Positions 39,316 to 48,100 of a DNA stretch of 64,000 nucleotides are shown here, piece by piece. Position numbers and translations under genes: made by a program. Position 1 is the first letter of the stretch; every line of letters starts with the position of its first letter. This DNA comes from Afipia sp. Its GTDB lineage: Bacteria > Pseudomonadota > Alphaproteobacteria > Rhizobiales > Xanthobacteraceae. The notes beneath the pieces were generated by a model. The model saw only the letters and a program-made list of their open reading frames with translations. It was not told the DNA's origin and did no database searches. The DNA lies in contig JAFVHU010000114.1 of assembly GCA_017474385.1 (NCBI GenBank), positions 81,295 to 145,294 of the forward strand. The letters run 5' to 3'.

Positions 39316-42300
39316 CTTGGCACGAGGGCTAATCGACCCTGCAGCGGGGTCCGCGACTGGCCGCCGCCGGTTTAAGATCGAAGGACTCGACTGCCAGAAC
39401 GAGGTTCGTCAGCTGAAGGCAGCTATCGGACCCATCGCCGGTGGGGAAGAAATGCTCGCCTTCGACACAAAAGCCGGTCTGATGGAAGTTACTCTTACCC
39501 AGACCGGGCCGACGGACGAGGCAATCATCGCGGCCGTGGCTCGCACGGGAATGCGAGTGGTCTCGCACATGGGTCCTCAAACCGAGCTTCTCTTCGAAAT
39601 CGACGGTTTGGATTGCCAAAACGAGGTGCGGCAGCTCAAAGCTGCTGTTGGCCCTCTCGTTGGCGGCGATGACAAGCTCGGCTTTGATACCAAGCAAGGC
39701 ACGATGCGGGTCAGCCCACAGAACCTCGCTACGATCGATGAAATAGAGAAGGCCGTCTCAGCCACCGGCATGCGGGCGACGCTTCGCGGCGGGACGTCGA
39801 CCAGCGAAGTCGCCAAGGAAGCTCCCCTCACATTCCGAGTGCGAGGTCTCGACTGCCAGAACGAGGTCAGACAGCTCAAGGTGGCCGTTGGTCCGCTGGT
39901 TGGCGGAGACGACAAGCTAACCTTCGATACGAAGACCGGCACGATGTGGGTCGCGGCCCAGTCGCAGCCATCAGCGCTCGCAATCTTGAATGCTGTGGCA
40001 ACGACTGGAATGTCGGCCGAAGTGGTTGCAGAAGAACGCACTGCTAACGATGAGGCAACCGTTCCCTTCTCTGGGGCAGCGGTTTGCAACACATGCTCTG
40101 GCGATTCTATCGGCGATCAGGCCCTTACCGCGACCGTTCCCATTTTGCCGGGGCAGGTGGTGTTCAAGGTCCACGGAATGGACTGCGGCGACGAGGTGGC
40201 TGCCCTCAAGCGTGAGGTTGGCCCGGTCGTCGGGGGCGAGGACAAGCTCGCATTCGACTTGGTGAATGGGCGTATGTCCGTTTTGGGTCGCGCAGACGCG
40301 GTGCCGGTCGAACAGATCGAAAAGGCCGTCCTTCGAACGGGCATGACAGCCGAACTATGGCAAGAAGGCGTGACTTCGGACGCCACACTGGCCGAAGAAC
40401 GTCGTCGTCGCACGCAAACAATTTTGACCGGCGCCAGCGGCCTCTTTGCCGCAGCCGGTGTGGCGCTGCATGCGGCTTTCGGGGGAGGCCTCGCCGCTGC
40501 CGTCGGTGCGGTCGAGACGACTGGCGGCACACCTTTGCCGGCGATCGCCGCCTATGTTCTCGCGATCGCTTTTGCCGTTCGCTACGTAGCTCCGAAAGCC
40601 CTGCTATCTGCTCGACGCCTGCGGCCCGACATGAACTTGCTGATGGTCGTGGCAGTGGCCGGCGCTATCGGCATCGGCGAGTGGTTTGAGGCAGCGACCG
40701 TTTCGTTCTTCTTCGCACTGGCTTTGGCCCTCGAGGCATGGAGCCTTGGGCGGGCGCGGCGGGCGGTTGCGGCGCTTATGGAACTGGCCCCGACGGTTGC
40801 GCGTGTTCGCCAGGCCGATGGCAACGAGGCGGAAGTGCCCGCGGGGGAGGTTGCAGTCGGTGCGCACATCGTGGTGCGTCCCGGTGACAAAATCCCTCTC
40901 GACGGACGGGTCATTGCCGGCGAGAGCGAGGTTAACCAAGCCCCGATCACGGGAGAAAGTGTCCCTGTACCCGTCGAGCCCGGCAAGGAAGTATTTGCTG
41001 GAACGATCAACGGCGAGGGCGCCCTTGAAATTCAAACGACCAAGGCCGCACAAGACACGACGCTCGCTCGCATCATCCGGATGGTCGGGTCAGCCCAGAG
41101 TCGGCGAGCCCCCAGTGAACAATGGGTCGAGCGGTTTGCTCGAATTTATACGCCTGCGGTCATGGTGCTCGCATTGGCGGTATTCTTAGTGCCGCCTCTC
41201 GCTTTCGGTGAGGCCTGGGAGCCGTGGTTCTATCGCGCGCTGGTGCTGCTCGTGATCGCTTACCCTTGCGCGCTCGTCATCTCAACCCCAGTGACGATCG
41301 TGGCAGCGCTTGCAGGCGCGGCTAAACAGGGCGTGTTGATTAAGGGCGGTGTGCACCTCGAAACTCCGGCCAAGCTGAAGGCGATTGCCATGGACAAGAC
41401 CGGCACCTTGACCGAGGGCCGGCCCAAGGTCGTCGAGCTCGTCCCACTAGGCAACCACACCGAAGCTCAGTTACTGGAGTTCGCGGCCGCGCTGGAGGCG
41501 CGAAGCGAACATCCTCTGGCTCGTGCGATTCTCGACGAAGCGAGAAAGCACGGTGTCAACGTTGTCGCTGCGGATTCCGTCCAGGCGGTGCGCGGCAAGG
41601 GCGTGATCGGCCGGATTGGCGGTCGCGAGGCCTGGCTCGGATCGCGAAAGTACCTGGAGGAGCGTGCAACGACCGGCGCAACGACCGAGGTCCTGCTTTC
41701 GGCTGACCGAATCGCGGGCGCTGGACGCACCGTCGTTGCGGTAGGCGACGAAAATTCCGTTTGGGGCTTGATAGCGGTCTCGGATGCCATCCGACCTGAA
41801 GCCAAGCGCATCGTCGCGGAACTCCATGCAGCAGGCATCGAACGTGTTGTCATGCTCACCGGCGACAATCGTGCGACGGCGGAAGTGATTGCCCGTGAGA
41901 CCGGTGTGGACGAGGTCCGGGCTGAGCTTCTTCCCGAGGATAAGGTCGCCGCCATCGAGCGGCTCGTCGGACAATTTCACAAGGCGGGTAGCGCCGTCGC
42001 GATGATCGGTGATGGCGTCAATGATGCGCCGGCAATGGCCCGCGCCGATCTTGGTATCGCGATGGGGGCGATCGGCTCCGATGCGGCGATTGAGACCGCA
42101 GACGTCGCTTTGATGTCGGACGATCTCTCGAAACTGCCTTGGTTGATCCGCCACTCGAAGGCGACACTTGCCATCATTCGGCAAAACATCGGTTTCTCAC
42201 TCGCGGTGAAGCTGTTGTTCACGGGCTTGACGATCGCTGGCTTCGCATCGCTCTGGGGGGCTATCGCGGCCGACGTTGGCGCATCGCTTCTCGTAGTCCT

Positions 42301-42346
42301 GAACGGGCTGCGACTGCTCACACGCGGACAACAGCAAAACTCTTAA
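39302..42346 (+). CDS. Heavy-metal P1B-type ATPase with four HMA-like modules
   Basis: 1014 aa, much longer than usual Zn/Cd/Pb ATPases (~700-800 aa). Residues ~23-350 hold four repeats of an HMA-like unit: cysteines at 31, 105, 185 and 295 lie in D-C-Q-N-E-V (three copies) or D-C-G-D-E-V, so the second Cys of the standard CxxC is Val/Glu. An extra CNTC is at 262-265. The core is intact: TGES near 550, a membrane metal motif YPC (654-656, where CPC is usual), DKTGT at 698-702, SEHPLA and GDGVNDAPAMA. It exports divalent soft metals from the cytosol. Cotranscribed with ArsR upstream and ccdA/lspA downstream. Confidence 0.9.
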   Translation: MADTDLARGLIDPAAGSATGRRRFKIEGLDCQNEVRQLKAAIGPIAGGEEMLAFDTKAGLMEVTLTQTGPTDEAIIAAVARTGMRVVSHMGPQTELLFEIDGLDCQNEVRQLKAAVGPLVGGDDKLGFDTKQGTMRVSPQNLATIDEIEKAVSATGMRATLRGGTSTSEVAKEAPLTFRVRGLDCQNEVRQLKVAVGPLVGGDDKLTFDTKTGTMWVAAQSQPSALAILNAVATTGMSAEVVAEERTANDEATVPFSGAAVCNTCSGDSIGDQALTATVPILPGQVVFKVHGMDCGDEVAALKREVGPVVGGEDKLAFDLVNGRMSVLGRADAVPVEQIEKAVLRTGMTAELWQEGVTSDATLAEERRRRTQTILTGASGLFAAAGVALHAAFGGGLAAAVGAVETTGGTPLPAIAAYVLAIAFAVRYVAPKALLSARRLRPDMNLLMVVAVAGAIGIGEWFEAATVSFFFALALALEAWSLGRARRAVAALMELAPTVARVRQADGNEAEVPAGEVAVGAHIVVRPGDKIPLDGRVIAGESEVNQAPITGESVPVPVEPGKEVFAGTINGEGALEIQTTKAAQDTTLARIIRMVGSAQSRRAPSEQWVERFARIYTPAVMVLALAVFLVPPLAFGEAWEPWFYRALVLLVIAYPCALVISTPVTIVAALAGAAKQGVLIKGGVHLETPAKLKAIAMDKTGTLTEGRPKVVELVPLGNHTEAQLLEFAAALEARSEHPLARAILDEARKHGVNVVAADSVQAVRGKGVIGRIGGREAWLGSRKYLEERATTGATTEVLLSADRIAGAGRTVVAVGDENSVWGLIAVSDAIRPEAKRIVAELHAAGIERVVMLTGDNRATAEVIARETGVDEVRAELLPEDKVAAIERLVGQFHKAGSAVAMIGDGVNDAPAMARADLGIAMGAIGSDAAIETADVALMSDDLSKLPWLIRHSKATLAIIRQNIGFSLAVKLLFTGLTIAGFASLWGAIAADVGASLLVVLNGLRLLTRGQQQNS

Positions 42347-42410
42347 CCGTTTCGCGCACGGGCTTGATCGATGTTCGCGCGCGCAAGGACGTCTAGCGAG
42401 GAATACTCAT

Positions 42411-43139
42411 TTGGCGTTGGTTTCCAATATAGGCTTTGCCACGGCCTTCGCCGCCGGGGCGGTATCGTTCCTCTCGCCCTGCGTCCTGCCGCTTGTCCCA
42501 GGTTACGTGTCGTACGTTGCGGGTCAGTCCGTTACAAATTCCACGGCGGGTCAGGCGCGATTGCGAACCCTCGGGCTAAGCCTGTGCTTCGTGCTCGGCT
42601 TCTCGACGGTATTCGTGCTGCTTGGCCTGGGCGCAAACGCGTTGAACATGCTCTTGAACGCCTACCGATGGGAGGTCAACCTTGCCAGCGGTTTGCTGGT
42701 CATTGTCTTCGGATTGTTTACCGCGGGTCTTCTTCGCTTGCCATGGCTTCAGCGTGAATTACGTTGGCATGGAAATCCACCCGGGAGCGGACCGGTTGCA
42801 GCCTATCTTCTCGGAATGGCTTTTGCCTTTGGCTGGACGCCCTGCATTGGCCCCGTACTCGGTGCGGTGCTGGCCGTCTCGACGTCCTCGGCCGGTCTGA
42901 GCGGGGGTGCTCTCCTCGCCGCGTATTCGCTTGGACTCGGGGTGCCCTTTATTCTAGCGGCGCTCTTCATGGGCGGGTTTGTTGGAAGACTACATACCTT
43001 CCGCCGAGCTGGTCGTGCGTTGCAAGTCGTAGCGGGCAGCATCATGGTTGTGATGGGCGCGGCCATGATCACCGGCCATCTCACAATGTTCGCAATCTTC
43101 ATGCTCGAGACCTTTCCGGCGCTCGGAGCCATCGGATGA
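42411..43139 (+). CDS. ccdA: CcdA/DsbD-like thiol-disulfide membrane protein
   Basis: 242 aa from a TTG start, with GAGGA about eight bases upstream. Six membrane segments, and the two redox cysteines are in SPCVLPLVPGYVSYV near residue 23 and GWTPCIGPVLGAV near 140, as in CcdA. The family moves electrons from cytoplasmic thioredoxin to the periplasm, often for cytochrome c maturation; no such genes are near. Its position between the metal ATPase and lspA suggests support of a periplasmic thiol-rich metal protein (inference). Its stop overlaps the lspA start (ATGA). Confidence 0.85.
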   Translation: MALVSNIGFATAFAAGAVSFLSPCVLPLVPGYVSYVAGQSVTNSTAGQARLRTLGLSLCFVLGFSTVFVLLGLGANALNMLLNAYRWEVNLASGLLVIVFGLFTAGLLRLPWLQRELRWHGNPPGSGPVAAYLLGMAFAFGWTPCIGPVLGAVLAVSTSSAGLSGGALLAAYSLGLGVPFILAALFMGGFVGRLHTFRRAGRALQVVAGSIMVVMGAAMITGHLTMFAIFMLETFPALGAIG

Positions 43140-43657
43140 GTACCGAACCGATTGCTTCGAAGCGTACACCTGAACCGTCGGTGCACGGGCTGAAATTTTT
43201 TGGACTGAGCCTGACGTTGGCGTGGTTCCTCATAGATCAAGCAACCAAGTGGTGGATCCTCGAATACGCCATGAACCCGCCCGAGGCGCTCCGCATCACG
43301 CCGTTCTTTAACCTGGTGCTCGGCTGGAACAGGGGCGTCAGCTTTGGAATGTTGAGTGGTCATGAATTGCCACCTTGGACTCTCGCACTCTTTTCGGCGA
43401 CCATTGCGGCGGCACTCATTGCTTGGCTGTTGCGGACGCGCGACCGACTTACTGTTACTGGTTTGGCGCTGATCATCGGCGGGGCGCTTGGCAATGCGCT
43501 TGATCGAGTCAATCACGGGGCCGTGACCGATTTTCTCGATTTCCACTTGGCGGACTGGCATTGGCCAGCATTTAACATGGCGGATGTAGGCGTGGTCTGT
43601 GGTGCCGCGTTGCTGATATTGGACAGCTTTGTTCGCCAAGATCGTGACGCGACCTAA
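43136..43657 (+). CDS. lspA: Lipoprotein signal peptidase (LspA)
   Basis: 173 aa with four membrane segments. The two catalytic aspartates are in GALGNALDRVNHG and AVTDFLDFH, followed by WPAFNMADV, the standard LspA pattern; NRGVSFGML is also present. It cleaves lipoprotein signal peptides. A surplus lspA downstream of a metal ATPase matches pbrC of lead-resistance operons. Translationally coupled to ccdA. Confidence 0.93.
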   Translation: MSTEPIASKRTPEPSVHGLKFFGLSLTLAWFLIDQATKWWILEYAMNPPEALRITPFFNLVLGWNRGVSFGMLSGHELPPWTLALFSATIAAALIAWLLRTRDRLTVTGLALIIGGALGNALDRVNHGAVTDFLDFHLADWHWPAFNMADVGVVCGAALLILDSFVRQDRDAT

Positions 43658-43665
43658 GGCATACC

Positions 43666-44494
43666 TCACGAAAGGCGCACCGGAGCCGCACCAATTCGCG
43701 AACCAGGATCGGAGCCGATCGGTGAAAGACGACTTCTGGCTGTGGCGCCGGTAGGTGTGTGCACGGACTGCTGCTCAACTGTAGCCGGCGTCGCAGGCAC
43801 TACGACATCGGACGATGACGGCTGGTTGGTGGCCGATCGGTCGAGATCACCTCGGACCTGCTTCTGAGGCTGAGTTGCTGGTGACCGTGGACTTGCAATG
43901 GGGTGCGAGGCAGAAGATTCAATAAGAATCTCGCGGGGCTCCGCCGCCAATGCGTCAGGCCGGTTGATGTAACCCAGGGATCGTCGCGTTTTTTCGTCCA
44001 CGTCCGGCGACGGGCCAGTACTAGCTGCCAAGGCTAGTTTCTTCAGCTAGGGGTGGCCGCCGCCATCCTGATAAACGAGACGAATGGCGGGAGTCCCCTT
44101 CGCAATCAGGGCAGCGACATCCCCTTCGTCCCGCGAAGCCTTGCGGAAATATCCGCCACGAACGTCAGATCGGTACCAAACGCATATCGGCCACCCGAGA
44201 CCGTCCACGTCGGCTCCTGTCCGGTAACTTCGAAAATATCGGAGCCTTCCTTCAGGCGAAAGCGTTGGGGTATCCAATATTGAAAGACAGAAAGAAACTT
44301 GATCTCGGGTTCATCGCAGCGGCAGTCGCGTCATAGAAGCCTTCCGGAGCTTGACGATCGCCTTCGCGAACCTTCGGACCGAGTTGTCCCGACCACCGGC
44401 ACATCGGGCCACGAAAGCTGAAGTCATGAACGATTACTTGAAACGGTGCCCTCAACCGGCGCGATGCTCTTGTATGGGCTCGCTTTTGTTGCAC
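43666..44494 (-). pseudogene. YafK-type L,D-transpeptidase relic
   Basis: The minus strand encodes MCRWSGQLGPKV, REGDRQAPEGFYDATAA and FLSFNIGYPNAF, the start of the YkuD/YafK domain, then a stop. In a second frame it resumes with LKEGSDIFEVTGQEPTW, a C-terminal block. The segment between, which carries the catalytic HGxx and SxGC motifs, is missing. A third frame continues (ALIAKGTPAIRLVYQDGG) with an in-frame TAG at about 44047 and a Pro/Ser-rich tail. So deletion, frameshift and nonsense changes have all occurred. Adjacent to the lspA 3' end. Confidence 0.7.
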
Positions 44495-44543
44495 GCAACG
44501 GATGCATAGGCCGTTAACTTGACATCAGCCCGGTTCTGGTTGA

Positions 44544-44560
44544 TTCAAACATTCATTGGA
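44544..44560. promoter_or_regulatory. ArsR/SmtB-type operator (TTCAA-N7-TTGGA)
   Basis: One mismatch from the TTCAA-N7-TTGAA form seen at 38949-38965 and 46287-46303; the string ATTCAAACAT is identical to the first site. It lies nine bases before the ArsR start, as expected for autoregulation. Confidence 0.55.
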
Positions 44561-44568
44561 ACGTATAT

Positions 44569-44922
44569 ATGGCAAGATCCAGTCTTGACGAAGACCAGGC
44601 GACTGAACTCGCAGAGATATTTCGCGTGCTCGGGGATCCGAACCGCTTGCGGATCGCGGTCATCTGTCTCGGGGAGCCGCTATGCGTGACGGACATTGCC
44701 GAGTGCGTCGGGCTCTCCGCGGCATTGGTAAGTCATCACTTGCGACTTCTGAAGGCTGCCCGGTTCGTGCAGGCCAAGCGGCGAGGCAAGCAGGTTTTCT
44801 ATGGGACGCTTGACGATCGCGTGCGGTGCGTGATCTGGGACATGGTCGGCCACGTAGGCGGCGATACCTCCGCTTTAGAGAAACAGGACAACGAACGTCA
44901 AACTCGCCGAAGAAAGAAATGA
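44569..44922 (+). CDS. ArsR/SmtB family metal-sensing repressor
   Basis: 117 aa, close paralogue of the regulator at 38986: IFRVLGDPNRLRIAVICLG, GLSAALVSHHLRLLKAARF and GKQVFYGTLDDRVRCVIWD. The D-x-H of the first protein is D-x-R here, so the alpha-5 metal site may be altered. A lysine/arginine-rich tail (RQTRRRKK) is added. No intact gene follows it in the same direction for 1.4 kb; the czc operon at 46371 is its most likely target, given the shared operator. Confidence 0.87.
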   Translation: MARSSLDEDQATELAEIFRVLGDPNRLRIAVICLGEPLCVTDIAECVGLSAALVSHHLRLLKAARFVQAKRRGKQVFYGTLDDRVRCVIWDMVGHVGGDTSALEKQDNERQTRRRKK

Positions 44923-45119
44923 CGTCTGTCAGTTGCAGTTCAACGGCGATGTCATGCACGGTGCTGCGACCACGGCTGCGGGTTCGACCAACGCACAGTT
45001 AAGGGACGGATATAGGGGAGGGACTATCCTTGCCCAAGCAAAGCTCCGCGCGCGCGAACCATAACGACGAGCCGGTCACACACGAGCGGTGTGACATGCC
45101 GATAACTCGCCGTCCATCA

Positions 45120-45256
45120 TTCATGCGTTCCATGCGAGCGCGCTTCACATCAATGCGAACTTGCTCGGTCGCAACAACACCAACACCGGCGTCAATAACA
45201 TCCAGTACACCGCCCAGTTCGGCAATGGTGTGTTGGCCAGGACTGCGAGCCTATGA
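45120..45256 (+). pseudogene. Porin (Omp2b-like) fragment
   Basis: One frame reads INANLLGRNNTNTGVNNIQY then TAQFGNGVLARTASL and a stop. VNNIQYTAQFGNGV is a familiar block of the Rhizobiales 16-strand porins (Porin_2). Only about 40 residues remain. Confidence 0.45.
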
Positions 45257-45289
45257 AATGAGACGCGCATCAGGTCGATCGCAAACCAG

Positions 45290-46248
45290 CGTGTGGGCCC
45301 TTACCCGACCGAGCAAGCATTGACCGCGATCGGCACAGCGCCAGCAGCGCTGCGCAGAGCTGACTCACTTCCACGAATTTCGTCCTCGATCTGAATGGTT
45401 ACGTGATCGATCTTGAATCGCTCCTTCAGCATGGCTTAGGCTCGTTTCAGCACTGGGGCTGCGTCCTTCATGTCCGTCACGACCAGATGTTCGCTTAGTG
45501 AATCCACGCCGGATGAGATCGTCCAGACGTGCAGATCGTGCACGCCGGTAACGGCCGGGATTTACAGCAACGCCTTCTGCAACTCAGGCAAATCGATTTC
45601 GGTCGGCGCGCCTTCCATCAGGATATGGACGGCCTGACTCAAGAGCTTCCAGGTGCGCGGGACGATGAAGAGTCCAGTGCCGGCCCCGATGATCTGATAG
45701 GTCGGCGTCCAGCCTGCGTACATGATGCAGGGCCGCCGCGATCACAGCGAACCGAGCATGTCGCTGAGTACCTGGAAATAGGCCCCTGGACGTTGTTGAG
45801 GCTTTCTGACGAGCCCGCCGCAAGCAGCTTCATGCTGATCAGGTTGACGATCAGGCCGACGGCGGCGACAGAAGTCGTTTGTAGGGCTTAAAGGATGTAG
45901 ATCGTGAGCAGCAAAAGCACCACTGCGTTCATCAATGCAGCGAGGATCTCGGTACGCAGATAACCGTAAGTTTCTTTGCGGCGTTGGGGCCCTTTTGCGC
46001 GAAATGGATGGCAAGCAGGGCGAGCGCCAAGCCGCCGGCGTCCGTCGCCATATGCGCCGCATCGGCGATCAAAGCGAGGCTGCCGGTCACGATACCACCT
46101 ACGATTTCGGCCCATGTAAGGTTAAGGTCAGCGCCAGCGCCGAATAGAGCGCCATGCGGTGGCGACCCGCCGCCGACGGGATGATGTCTCCGTGTGAATG
46201 GCCTGCGCCTATGGAACCTCGCCTCGCATTGCTTGAAGGTTGCGGCAT
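45290..46248 (-). pseudogene. Cation diffusion facilitator (CzcD-like) relic
   Basis: The minus strand, from an ATG at 46248, reads GAGHSHGDIIPSAAGRHR and then, through several frames, EIVGGIVTGSLALIADAAHM, RTEILAALMNAVVLLLL, VPRTWKLLSQAVHILMEG, VTGVHDLHVWTISSGVDS and FKIDHVTIQIEDE. These are consecutive blocks of CDF zinc exporters, including the metal-binding HxxxD (LIADAAHMATD). At least three frameshifts and two in-frame stops break the gene. It lies back-to-back with the czc operon. Confidence 0.85.
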
Positions 46249-46286
46249 GTGTCCGACCGGTGACAGCTAAATTGATTCTCTAATTA

Positions 46287-46303
46287 TTCAACGTCATTTT
46301 GAA
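46287..46303. promoter_or_regulatory. ArsR/SmtB-type operator before the czc operon
   Basis: TTCAA, seven bases, TTGAA; the same layout as the sites before both ArsR genes (38949, 44544). It lies 68 bases before the first gene of the czc operon and 39 bases from the czcD relic start. Confidence 0.55.
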
Positions 46304-46370
46304 CTAGGCTTCCGCAGTTCAGCGGACAATGTAATAGTATTTCCAAACAAGGTTTGCTAACTCTGGCCCA

Positions 46371-46766
46371 ATGAGACGTCAGGTTTGTCAAAGATTGCTG
46401 AGACCGCAAGCGCCGCGCCTTCGCGGGGTGTTCATGATGCTCTTTATGCTTGTTTATGTATTCATTGGTCTGGCCCACGCCACCGCGCATGTGAATGAAG
46501 CGATCATGCAGGTAAATGAAGCAATACCGGCAACAGTCTCACTCGAAGCGAGTGGGGCGGCGACGGATGGGTCTGACGACGCCGACTCCAAAAAATCATC
46601 CGGGGGCGATGAGTACTGCCAGGTCTATGCACCGGGCGTGATGCCGGTTTCGGCGTTCGTTGGCATCCCCCCAGCCGAGCCGGTCGATCTGCTCCTCGTG
46701 ACACCTGCGTGCCACGCTGAGGACGTTTTTGGGCTTGATCCGCCGCCCCCCAGGCATCTGACCTGA
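46371..46766 (+). CDS. Small secreted or membrane-anchored protein of czc operon, unknown
   Basis: 131 aa, not recognised. A basic start (MRRQVCQRLLRPQAPRLR) precedes a hydrophobic segment (VFMMLFMLVYVFIGLAHATA, residues ~20-39) that could be a signal peptide or anchor; starts at 46431 or 46434 would give a shorter leader. The rest is periplasmic-type: acidic and Ser-rich (DGSDDADSKKSSGGDEY), two cysteines (YCQVY, PACHAE) and a proline-rich end DPPPPRHLT. It lies 59 bases before czcC in the same direction, a place where CzcI-like small proteins are found in other czc loci; no sequence claim to that family is made. Confidence 0.6.
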   Translation: MRRQVCQRLLRPQAPRLRGVFMMLFMLVYVFIGLAHATAHVNEAIMQVNEAIPATVSLEASGAATDGSDDADSKKSSGGDEYCQVYAPGVMPVSAFVGIPPAEPVDLLLVTPACHAEDVFGLDPPPPRHLT

Positions 46767-46825
46767 GTACCCTAGTCACGCGCCGATAGTCCGCGCGTCG
46801 TTTTTCCTGCTTTCAGGTTGGTATA

Positions 46826-48100
46826 ATGTATTTGGTCGGAATGGCTCTGCGCCTGATATGCGCATTGCTTGTCATAACAATCCCAGTTGAGGCTGCCGAA
46901 AACGCAACGCGTGCGATCTCGTTGCCGCAGGCGCTGCAGCGTGCGCTTGCGGCAAATCCGCGCCTGACCGCCGCCGAGCGAGACATCGGCATTGCCGGTG
47001 GCTTGCGAATCCAGGCCGGAGTGCTGCCCAATCCGGAAGTTTCCTTCGAACTCGACAATGTATTGGGCTCGGGACCCTACAAGGGTTCCCGCTCGGCCGA
47101 GACCAACTTGCAACTCAGCCAACTCGTGGAATTGGGAGGCAAGCGGGAGGCGCGCATCGCTGCCGGCGAGGCCGGCATCGGCGCCGCCGTCTGGCAACGC
47201 CGCGCAACGCGGCTGGAAGTTCTGTCTGAGACCGCGATCGCATTTATCACGATTATCAGCGCGCAACGCCGTATCGAGATTTTCGACGAGCAGATCGCAA
47301 GCTTCGACCAGCTCATTCCATTGTTGCAACGGCGCGTCCAGGAGGGTGCTTCATCGCCGGCTGAGACGCTGAGAGCGCAGGTTGCCGCCGACCTTTTCCG
47401 CGTCGAGCGCGAACGGGCCAGGACTCAATTGGCCCTCGCGCGCCGTGATCTCGCAATACTCATGGGCGACAGCAGCGCCCGATTCGGTAATGCAGTCGGT
47501 CGGCTCACCAATATTGGCCAGCCGCCATCCTTCCAAAGCATTGTCCAGGCCATCGAAGCCAATCCGCAGCTGCTGCGCTGGACCGCTGTAACCGCACAGC
47601 GCAATGCCGAACTCCTCATCGCCCGCCTGAAGGCGATTCCCGATCCGCGAATTTCTGCCGGCTGGCGCCACTTCCAGGACACCAATGACAATGCTGTACG
47701 GCTCGGCGTTTCGATTCCCATTCCGGTTTTCGATCAGAACACCGGCAACATCATCGCCGCCCAGGAGACACTCGCGAAGACCGACGCGGAACGGGCTATC
47801 AACAAGCTCGTCCTGATCAGCATTGTGGGCCGGGCTTACGACACGATCACCGGGGCCTTGGCCGAAATCAAGCTGCTGCGGTCATCGATCATCCCGAACG
47901 CGCGCAGTGCTTCCGAGACGATTCAGAGCGGCTATTTGCAGGGCCGGTTCACCTTGCTCGAATTGCTCGATGTTAAAGGTTCGGTCTTGCAAGCGCTGCT
48001 TCGCGAACAGGAAGCCCTGCAGAATTTCCATATTGCCATCGCGACGATCGAAGGTCTCGTCGGTAATCCATTTACGCTCACTCGCGAGACCTCAAGATGA
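46826..48100 (+). CDS. czcC: Outer-membrane efflux channel (CzcC/TolC family)
   Basis: 424 aa with signal peptide (ICALLVITIPVEAAE). Two OEP repeats: ISLPQALQRALAANPRLTAAE near residue 30, PNPEVSFELDNV, and in the second half IEANPQLLRWTAVTAQRN and RLGVSIPIPVFDQNTGNI. Long coiled-coil-forming helices lie between. It forms the trimeric tunnel of the RND efflux system with CzcB and CzcA encoded next. It overlaps czcB by four bases. Confidence 0.88.
   Translation: MYLVGMALRLICALLVITIPVEAAENATRAISLPQALQRALAANPRLTAAERDIGIAGGLRIQAGVLPNPEVSFELDNVLGSGPYKGSRSAETNLQLSQLVELGGKREARIAAGEAGIGAAVWQRRATRLEVLSETAIAFITIISAQRRIEIFDEQIASFDQLIPLLQRRVQEGASSPAETLRAQVAADLFRVERERARTQLALARRDLAILMGDSSARFGNAVGRLTNIGQPPSFQSIVQAIEANPQLLRWTAVTAQRNAELLIARLKAIPDPRISAGWRHFQDTNDNAVRLGVSIPIPVFDQNTGNIIAAQETLAKTDAERAINKLVLISIVGRAYDTITGALAEIKLLRSSIIPNARSASETIQSGYLQGRFTLLELLDVKGSVLQALLREQEALQNFHIAIATIEGLVGNPFTLTRETSR

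Noticed and set aside
42764-43657. Longer in-frame start for lspA
   Set aside because: The upstream codons are a shadow of ccdA; the methionine at 43136 gives the normal LspA length and an ATGA overlap.
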